Shown here: in pieces, positions 61,957-64,000 of the stretch
Position numbering within the stretch: position 1 is the first letter of the stretch
How the letters are laid out: every line of letters starts with the position of its first letter
NCBI GenBank assembly: GCA_942159475.1
Contig: OW804095.1
Span: forward strand, 94,129,740-94,193,739
DNA length: 64,000 nucleotides
From: Sthenelais limicola
Taxonomy: Eukaryota; Annelida; Polychaeta; Phyllodocida; Sigalionidae
Direction: 5' to 3'
Program-made: the position numbers and the translations under genes
Notes under the pieces: model-generated
Databases searched by the model: none
What the model was told of the DNA's origin: nothing
Seen by the model: only the letters and a program-made list of their open reading frames with translations

Positions 61957-64000
61957 ATGAATATTTCGTTTTCTATATTTCCAGTGAAACGATATGTTTG
62001 ATGTAGGACCACCAAAAGACGTTGTTGATTTTGAACTGACACTACGTCGCCTGTGGACAGCAGTCAGTATATCAATGAGATTAATCACAGCGAAAAAACT
62101 GGCATTCTGTATGTGTTGTAATTGATCCCGACATTCTGTGCATGGTCATATCTGCAGATTGCAAAAGGCATATCGATGTTGGGGAACTCATCAGGTCCCT
62201 GGTACTGTCTATAATTTAATCTCATTGCAAACATACTAAGTGAATTCAACAACCTCACAATAATTATGTACCGATTGTAGAGCTTTATAAAAAAAATTAC
62301 ACATTGAACCTCTACATCAAAGAGCAAAGATATGTATACTTGGGTTGATGTTTATTAGGAAAGATAGCCAACAATATGTACAAATAATGGCTAGACCCAC
62401 AAGGTAAGCAGATGGTTTGAATTTGATTATTCCTCCATATATAAGTCTGAAAAAATGCGAAAATCGCCATATGTGCAAGGCCCTTCCTTATGGAACATAC
62501 TACCTGTAAGAGAAAAAGAAAATCATGGTCAAATCTAAAGAATTATTTAAAATTAATAAACGACTGGCTGGCGGATTGATAAAATGAAATGTAATCTGAA
62601 ATATGCTCATATTGAATCATGAATGATAGAAGATATTGTGAAAAGAAATATTTGGTGTGATGAAGCTGAATCTGTTTGGATAACGAAATCCTTTTAGTTC
62701 AAAGACGGATGATATATTGTGTAATTACTGTTTATTTTAAAAGTGGGGCTAAAAGAAATTATTGCAAAAAGTGTTACTGATGTGAGGAGATTATACTATG
62801 TAAATGTATGATGGGTTTCGGTGACAGAAACGAAATGGACTCTTTTATCTGAGGACACTCACACGTTTCTGATTTGGCTGGTCTTAAGACTTAAAATACA
62901 CACTAAAGGCACTTCTGTAGAAGGGAATTTACTGAAAAATAAACCACATGTGAGATGATGCATTGAGTATTGAGCGTAATGTTCAATAGGTGACGGTATA
63001 TTTTTAAAGGGAACTGTCCTCTATCGTTGTAGCAATTAAGGCCGGTAGCAAGAAGACCGTCACCATGACCAAGCTACGGATTTGTACCCAAAAAAGGATA
63101 TTAATTTACATGATTGCAAAGTTGCACTGTTGGTCTCGAATTTTCTTTTCTTGGTTTAAATCAAAAGGGGATTTGTGTGATCGCCATATTGTTTTTTGAT
63201 CAAATTTGAAGAAAACTTTACATGTAAAGATGTATTTGCATTTCATAAATCATTCTGTCTTAGTACAATGTTTGTGTAATTCTTATTAAAAATGTGCCTA
63301 AATGTCACATATGAGCTTAAGCTAAGTTGCAGTCAGAGCAGCCCAGTAGCTGTAGCAGTAGCACTAACGCGACCCACCCTTCTGTTTGCGACACATGATA
63401 TCCACATTCATATGTCTTTAGCGCTTTCCCAGCTTTTGCTTCTTTCCGCCTCGCATCCCAACAAACACTGTCACAGACATCTGCAGTGGCTCATGCAAAG
63501 ATTCTATTGAAACAAAACTGGAAAAATAGGTGTTATGTTTAAAGTTAAGGAGACATTCACTTTCACATGTACTATAGTAAAATTATCATATTATGTATTT
63601 ATTTGAGTCAGGAAATGCTGAAGGTAATGGTCTGAGTAAATGAGGAAAAGTCAATTCATAATAATGCAATATTTTGTGTTGGATAATTATCAACCAAAAG
63701 TGATGCACTTCTGGAAAACAATCCAGTCCATCCACTGCATACCTGAGTGGGAAGTCGTTACACAGTCCTATCCAGACACCCACATTCCTCGATTCCACAT
63801 CCAGCGATAAGCTTAACCACAAGGCTAAGACTAAGGCTAAAGTGTTAATTACCCCCTGAGACTCAGGGCTCCAAATCTGCCTTCTGAACCTGACTGTACA
63901 GGGAATATCCAGGGATGAAGGAATTTATCTAATGCAAATGTCCAAATAACTATCAGATTTGATAATAGGGATACATTTACTGACCGATTCTAGGAGATAT
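61957..64000. other. Non-coding stretch
   Basis: AT-rich with no supported gene. The few ORFs are short and without recognisable motifs. Confidence 0.4.

Noticed and set aside
63770..63840. Possible tRNA-derived SINE head near the end of the window
   Set aside because: GTGGTTAAGC-like words exist on the minus strand but no box B and no stems can be formed.

Overview
The window is eukaryotic, almost certainly from a metazoan and probably a marine invertebrate. Spliced genes with GT-AG introns, AP-endonuclease LINEs, a Ty3/gypsy-type LTR fragment, CACTA-like and Harbinger-like non-autonomous elements, a Polinton and long AT-rich intergenic DNA all point that way. I cannot name the species from sequence alone, and no ordinary single-copy host gene is recognisable.

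Positions 1 to about 18.3 kb hold most of a Polinton/Maverick (adintovirus-like) element whose left end lies outside the window. The plus strand carries a tightly packed core: protein-primed DNA polymerase B, packaging ATPase, two small basic proteins, a chromodomain-bearing retrovirus-type integrase, a penton-like minor capsid protein, a Lys/Ser-rich protein and the double jelly-roll major capsid protein. All are intact. From 9.88 to 18.25 kb lies an accessory block. Several of its genes are spliced, and I rebuilt their exons from splice sites and reading phase: a four-exon type I membrane protein with an LRR-like ectodomain (minus), a five-exon AT-hook protein (plus), a three-exon protein with a PC4/Sub1-like domain (minus) whose second intron holds a tRNA-Phe-like gene, a single-BIR (IAP-type) protein (minus) and a zinc-finger protein (minus). 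Together they look like a virus-like core plus a set acting on host membrane, transcription and apoptosis.

From 18.3 to 38 kb the DNA is repeat-rich and without intact genes: a G22 tract, a cluster of CTCF-like motifs with a 55-bp duplication, a decayed L1/Tx1-like LINE end, a GTGCCGTCACG motif cluster, a palindromic MITE, a 1.65-kb CACTA-like element built of GGGTTCT repeats, fold-back sequences, a decayed LINE reverse-transcriptase end, a 185-bp-period tandem array, and an LTR plus broken gag.

From 38.7 to 45.9 kb is a four-exon gene with a PIN/FEN-like nuclease domain and a tesmin/CXC-like cysteine tail. It carries one in-frame TGA and two +1 frameshifts, and a 353-bp Harbinger-type MITE sits in its first intron. 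From 47.5 to 53.3 kb on the minus strand is a LINE (endonuclease and reverse transcriptase, broken by frameshifts, poly-A tail). Upstream of it, in the ORF1 position, is an intact ORF that joins a coiled coil to a NADAR/YbiA-like domain.

From 53.4 to 64 kb there are purine-rich simple repeats, a near-identical inverted second copy of a 390-bp hairpin repeat also present at 32.9 kb, and a perfect 31-bp palindrome; otherwise I see no genes.
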